A stretch of DNA of 10,088 bases from Candidatus Zixiibacteriota bacterium (lineage in GTDB: Bacteria; SM23-81; DAOVCL01): assembly GCA_030670005.1 (NCBI GenBank), contig DAOVCL010000058.1, positions 1 through 10,088 on the forward strand. The letters run 5' to 3'. Position 1 is the first letter of the stretch; each line of letters opens with the position of its first letter. The notes under the pieces are model-generated. The model did not search any database and was not told the origin of the DNA. It worked only from the letters and a program-made list of their open reading frames with translations. Position numbers and translations under genes: made by a program. This document shows positions 6,792 to 10,088 of this stretch, piece after piece.

Positions 6792-8273
6792 CTAAAGGGA
6801 GTAGGTTATGTTTAGTTGGTGATGGAAATCCAAAGGACTATACCACATAAACCCACTTGGACGGGCCTGAAGGGCATAGTCTACTTTAAACCTCTCCTTC
6901 CAAAGATAACCAAATCCGGCAGTAAGGGTTGACACACCCCTATCCATTGAGGGAGACGAGTGCCTCTCGCTTTCGTTTTCCTTGTCATCAGTTTTTAAAT
7001 CATACTTGGTTATCACGAAATTAGACCCCACTCTGACAGAGAAATTATGGGATATTTCCCTTTCCATCCCTACCCGAACAGTTTTATTCAGGTATTTCCT
7101 TTCCTCAGTCCGAGAGATATCGCCCTTCTGGTGTATCTCTCCGGTGGATGTTGTTTCGGTCTCCGTGTAGAAGAAATCCTGAGTGCTTTTCTGAGGGGTA
7201 AAAATTAAATCAAGGGCTATTAAGGTCTTCGCATCTGGGGTGAGAGAGAGGCCACAACCGATATTGAAAGAGGAGAATTTTTCTTTTCCGGTATCCGTCT
7301 TCACCCCAAAATCCTTGTCGCTATTTATACTTCTGCTCCAGGAGTAGGAGATAACTGATCCGATCCTAACCAAGTCATTGAACCTATACTTAGGAGCGAA
7401 AGAAAGGGAATAAAAATCCTCTTTCGCCAGGTCCCTGTGTTTGGAGAGGGAATCAGGATCGACCACTATTGTATCCCGCACATCCCTTGTCTGCCAGTGA
7501 TCTTGATCATATCTGCCGAAAGAAAAAGTGCCATCGCCTTCCAGCTTTTTACTCAGGTTAATGAGAACCCCACCTGTAAACTCTTTTTGAGAAAAGGTGG
7601 TTTTATATTCCCACTTCCTCAAGTGGTGAGAGGTATCGGACATACCAGAATGCCAATAGCTGCTTTCGTTCTTGTCAGTCTCCTTTTCTGTGCTCTCCAA
7701 AATCAACTCTGTGCTAAAACCAAGGGCAATCTGGGGCGTAATCCTTACTCCTCCCCAAAGGGAAACTCCATTTTCCGGAATCTTTCCCTTCCACGAATCA
7801 TAGCCATTACTCCAAGAGGTAGAAATGATAGAATCCCCCGAAGTTGTTCTATCGGTGCTATAACCCTTGTATTCAGAGAGATGCCGGGAATAGGAAAAAT
7901 GGTAATGGCCCCCCAGAACCAGATTAGCGCCGAGGGGGTAGAGACAAGCCCCTCTGGAAATAGTGGTAGAGTGAGAAGATCTATCTTGGCTATTTCCCGA
8001 ATGATACCAAGCATAATTTCCACTACGGTCTACATCACTCCACTCATAGGTGTGCCTATAGGAATAGCCCTGATGGGAGAAATCCCCCAAAACCAGAGGT
8101 TTGCTAATCCTCACCGCCTTGGCCGGGTTGACGAAGGGATCGGACTCCAAGTCGTCAACGGCAATGGATACCCCACCCATGCCGGCAATCCGCGCACTGG
8201 TGGCCAGACCCTCCGAAAAAACGGACAATGAAAACAGACAGGAAAACAGCAATATAAGAATTTTTCTCCTCAT
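6792..8273 (-). CDS. Exported protein, probable outer-membrane beta-barrel
   Basis: I cannot name a specific family. The N-terminus is a good signal peptide: RRK, then a hydrophobic ILILLFSCLFSLSVF, with likely cleavage after EGLA at residue 24. The mature start ARIAGMGGVSIAVDD followed by DPFVNPA (46-52) resembles the conserved N-terminal strand and turn of FadL/PorV-like outer-membrane channels. The rest (about 60-493) is rich in Tyr, Ser, Trp and Gly with many alternating-residue stretches and charged loops, and it ends with the strand-like HHQLNITYSL. There are no internal hydrophobic helices and no lipobox at the cleavage site. I place the start at ATG 8273 (493 residues), preceded by GAGGGACAAG; a 30-codon upstream extension would read through the hairpin pair and hide the signal peptide. 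It ends 3 bases before ychF. Role unknown; transport or cell-surface structure are possible. Confidence 0.8.
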   Translation of the reverse strand: MRRKILILLFSCLFSLSVFSEGLATSARIAGMGGVSIAVDDLESDPFVNPAKAVRISKPLVLGDFSHQGYSYRHTYEWSDVDRSGNYAWYHSGNSQDRSSHSTTISRGACLYPLGANLVLGGHYHFSYSRHLSEYKGYSTDRTTSGDSIISTSWSNGYDSWKGKIPENGVSLWGGVRITPQIALGFSTELILESTEKETDKNESSYWHSGMSDTSHHLRKWEYKTTFSQKEFTGGVLINLSKKLEGDGTFSFGRYDQDHWQTRDVRDTIVVDPDSLSKHRDLAKEDFYSLSFAPKYRFNDLVRIGSVISYSWSRSINSDKDFGVKTDTGKEKFSSFNIGCGLSLTPDAKTLIALDLIFTPQKSTQDFFYTETETTSTGEIHQKGDISRTEERKYLNKTVRVGMEREISHNFSVRVGSNFVITKYDLKTDDKENESERHSSPSMDRGVSTLTAGFGYLWKERFKVDYALQARPSGFMWYSPLDFHHQLNITYSL

Positions 8274-8316
8274 CTTGTCCCTCTTTCGTTTTACCTGACA
8301 AACAGTAATAACCGAG

Positions 8317-8363
8317 CGGTCAGATCCCCTGATCTGACCGTGGTAGAACAGGGGTTCTACCAC
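8317..8363. repeat. Pair of inverted palindromic units (two perfect hairpins)
   Basis: Two adjacent hairpins share one base. The first has arms CGGTCAGATC (8317-8326) and GATCTGACCG (8331-8340) with loop CCCT. The second has arms GTGGTAGAAC (8340-8349) and GTTCTACCAC (8354-8363) with loop AGGG. Both stems are 10 perfect base pairs. Read on opposite strands, the two are versions of one unit, GGT(C)AGAWC-AGGG-GWTCT(G)ACC, so they are head-to-head copies, as in REP/BIME-type elements. On the plus strand the second is followed by CTCGTTTTT, but no plus-strand gene precedes it; on the minus strand there is no T run. It overlaps the 3' end of the small gene and lies 44 bases upstream of the exported-protein start. 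Confidence 0.85.
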
Positions 8364-8664
8364 CTCGTTTTTGAGAATACTCTATTTCCCGCAGTTGTTC
8401 TAACTCCTTTTTTAACCTCTGCCAAATATTATATTCTCCTGCCCACTCCACATACTCTAAGTCCCCTCCTTTCAAATCTTCAGCCGTCATTTCAGAGATA
8501 AATTTAGCGGAGGAGACCCCATATTTGGATTCAAACTTGGTTATTCGTCTCTTTGTTATCTCCATTCCAAGTTGAACTCGGACTATTTTACTTTCTATAG
8601 CGGATTTAACCAATTCTATGGTATCATCATCCGCCTTAGGGGATTTGATTTCTAACTTAACCAT
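8320..8664 (-). CDS. Small hypothetical protein, possible orphan antitoxin
   Basis: The gene encodes 114 residues. ATG at 8664 has GGAAGGTGA just upstream, and it starts 22 bases after hppA stops. The body (about 1-97) is acidic and helical: a beta-like N-terminus MVKLEIKSP, a long helix, then [33 protein letters not shown] and a terminal helix ending LREIEY. From memory this resembles a family of small proteins often found beside TumE-like (DUF6516) toxin genes. That is recall, not a search result, and no toxin gene is next to it. The last 16 or so residues ([15 protein letters not shown]) are encoded by the two hairpins, and the stop codon lies inside one hairpin arm, so the original end has probably been replaced. 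The gene is clearly more AT-rich than hppA, which suggests transfer. Confidence 0.65.
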   Translation of the reverse strand: MVKLEIKSPKADDDTIELVKSAIESKIVRVQLGMEITKRRITKFESKYGVSSAKFISEMTAEDLKGGDLEYVEWAGEYNIWQRLKKELEQLREIEYSQKRGGRTPVLPRSDQGI

Positions 8665-8686
8665 ACATTCACCTTCCTTTTCAATG

Positions 8687-10088
8687 CTACCTCACAAAAA
8701 GTGGGGCCAAAACCAGAGAGATGACCGACATCAGCTTGATCAAGATGTTTATGGACGGCCCCAGGGTGTCCTTTAAGGGGTCGCCCACCGTGTCCCCTAC
8801 TACTGCTGCCTTGTGGGCCTCGGTCCCCTTCCCCCCAAAGTGCCCTTCCTCAATATACTTCTTGGCATTGTCCAAGGCCGCCCCGGTGTTAGCCGTCTGG
8901 ATACCCAGGGCAAGGCCGGTGATCAGAGCCCCCATCAAGAGCCCACCCAGGGCCACAGGCCCCAGGAAGAGGCCAACGGCAATGGGGACTAATATGGCCA
9001 GAATTCCAGGGAACATCATACTTTTGATGGCACCCCTGGCGGCAATGTCCACACATTTGGAGGAGTCCGCCTTTGCCTTCCCCTCCCTCAGACCTTTTAT
9101 CTCTTTGAACTGCCTCCTCACCTCCTCTATTATCTTGAAGGCCACTCTCCCCACCCCTCCGGCCAGAAGGGAGGAAAAGAGATAGGGGATCATCCCCCCC
9201 ACCAGAAGCCCGGCGATGAGGGTGGGATCGGTCAGGCTCAGGGAGATCTTTCTCAAGGCCACTGAGTTTACCGTGGCAATGTAGGCGGTGATTAGCCCTA
9301 AGGCGGCAAAAGCAGCAGAGCCGATGGCGAAGCCTTTGCCAATAGCTGCCGTGGTATTGCCCACAGCATCCAGCTTGTCTGTGACCTTCCTTACCTGAGG
9401 ATCAAGGCCGGCCATCTCGGCTATCCCCCCGGCATTGTCTGCTACCGGCCCATAGGAGTCAACCGCCAGGGTTATCCCTAATATGGAGAGCATCCCCAGG
9501 GCGGCCAGGGAGACCCCATACATCCCAGCGAAGCCATATCCCAAAAGGGTAGCCCCGGCGATAACCACTACCGGAATGAGGGTGCTTCCCATACCTATAG
9601 CCAGACCGTTCACCACTACCACTGCTGGACCTGTCTGGGCCAAACTGGCCAGATTCCTCACCGGTTTATACTTGGAAGAGGTATAGAACTCACTCACTTT
9701 CCCAATTACCAGACCGGAGGCCAACCCCCCCAAAAGAGCCCAAAAGAGGCCCAACCCCCCATAGGAGCCAGAGTCCGCTGTATAGCTTATACCCATCCCT
9801 TTGATGATAAAGTAACCCCCCACGGCCATGAGGATGGCGGCCATATATACCCCCATATTCAAGGCCTTCTGGGGCTCAGATGCCTTGGCCACCTTGACCC
9901 AGATCACTCCTAAGATGGAAGAGAGTATTCCCCAGGAGGCAAGCCAGAGGGGGAGAAAAACCAATTTTGAGCCGATCATCGTCAGGCTAACCCCAATGGC
10001 AATGGTGGCGATAATGGACTCCACATAGGACTCTAAGAGATCTGCTCCCAGACCAGCAGTATCCCCCACATTGTCCCCCACATTGTCG
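8687..10088 (-). CDS. hppA: Membrane pyrophosphatase, K+-dependent type (5' end beyond window)
   Basis: This integral-membrane enzyme couples pyrophosphate hydrolysis to Na+ and/or H+ export. About 466 C-terminal codons are visible; the frame stays open through base 10088, so the GTG at 10081 is an internal Val and not a start. The fragment opens with the catalytic motif DNVGDNVGD and ends with the third acidic motif, [17 protein letters not shown], and its last membrane helix. Many hydrophobic segments lie between, with [17 protein letters not shown] and [17 protein letters not shown]. In the latter the Ala and Gly at the two diagnostic positions (in place of Lys and Thr) mark the K+-dependent subfamily. 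TM6 reads DLLESYVES, with two glutamates where most homologues have one. The ion pumped cannot be settled from this part. It is probably monocistronic or cotranscribed with the small gene 22 bases downstream. Confidence 0.97.
   Translation of the reverse strand, partial: DNVGDNVGDTAGLGADLLESYVESIIATIAIGVSLTMIGSKLVFLPLWLASWGILSSILGVIWVKVAKASEPQKALNMGVYMAAILMAVGGYFIIKGMGISYTADSGSYGGLGLFWALLGGLASGLVIGKVSEFYTSSKYKPVRNLASLAQTGPAVVVVNGLAIGMGSTLIPVVVIAGATLLGYGFAGMYGVSLAALGMLSILGITLAVDSYGPVADNAGGIAEMAGLDPQVRKVTDKLDAVGNTTAAIGKGFAIGSAAFAALGLITAYIATVNSVALRKISLSLTDPTLIAGLLVGGMIPYLFSSLLAGGVGRVAFKIIEEVRRQFKEIKGLREGKAKADSSKCVDIAARGAIKSMMFPGILAILVPIAVGLFLGPVALGGLLMGALITGLALGIQTANTGAALDNAKKYIEEGHFGGKGTEAHKAAVVGDTVGDPLKDTLGPSINILIKLMSVISLVLAPLFVR

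Noticed and set aside
7437..8231. A 264-codon plus-strand frame antisense to the exported-protein gene
   Set aside because: It lies wholly within a gene with a signal peptide, good start and family-like N-terminus; the antisense product has no domain features and no ribosome-binding site.
8343..8360. GAAC-N4-GTTC as a Gram-positive-type LexA box
   Set aside because: The match is part of a longer perfect hairpin with a sister copy lacking GAAC/GTTC, lies inside a gene's 3' end, and is not upstream of an SOS gene. The inner AGGG also does not fit the usual box.
6792..8363. A 523-residue version of the exported protein
   Set aside because: The first 30 codons are translated hairpin DNA and would bury the signal peptide; the start at 8273 has GAGGGACAAG upstream.

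Overview
The window is a single-strand block: every gene I can support lies on the minus strand. From right to left in transcription order they are hppA (5' end outside the window), a small hypothetical protein, a secreted beta-barrel-like protein, ychF, rpsF, rpsR, rplI, a UgpC/MalK-type ABC ATPase, then after an 867-base gene-free gap cinA, thpR and recA (3' end outside). The host is bacterial. It is most likely a diderm anaerobe or facultative anaerobe from a deep or uncultured lineage. The evidence is an exported protein with an outer-membrane-barrel look, a K+-dependent membrane pyrophosphatase, abundant AGG arginine codons with purine-rich coding strands, and intergenic DNA full of short degenerate repeats of a kind common in environmental genomes. 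I cannot assign a phylum from this sequence.

Right part (about 5691-10088). The C-terminal two thirds of a membrane-integral pyrophosphatase is followed after 22 bases by an AT-richer 114-codon gene of the kind I associate with toxin-antitoxin pairs, here without a partner. Its 3' end runs into two adjacent perfect 10-bp-stem hairpins that are inverted copies of one palindromic unit. Next come a signal-peptide-bearing 493-residue protein and, 3 bases later, the universal ATPase gene ychF.

Middle (3495-5690). ychF leads into the ribosomal cluster rpsF-rpsR-rplI, which lacks the ssb often found between rpsF and rpsR. An ABC ATPase that would normally serve sugar or glycerol-phosphate importers follows 10 bases after rplI. 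No permease or binding protein is in the window.

Gap (2628-3494). This holds no credible gene. It is a patchwork of short imperfect tandem units (CACGGATTT-like, ACACGAAT-like, GATCCCGG-like, TCCGTGG-like, TTTGCG-like) plus two small hairpins. At its left edge is a near-consensus sigma-70 promoter (TTGACA, 17 bases, TATATT) reading into cinA.

Left part (1-2627). cinA-thpR-recA is a familiar gene association linking an NMN deamidase-type enzyme, a 2'-5' RNA ligase-fold phosphodiesterase and recombinase A. Here the two junctions are enlarged by structured or repeated DNA: 142 bases of hairpins between cinA and thpR, and a 113-base spacer with CGCAGAT repeats between thpR and recA. No complete novel system is evident. 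The most interesting material is the palindrome pair with its orphan small gene, and the repeat mosaics.
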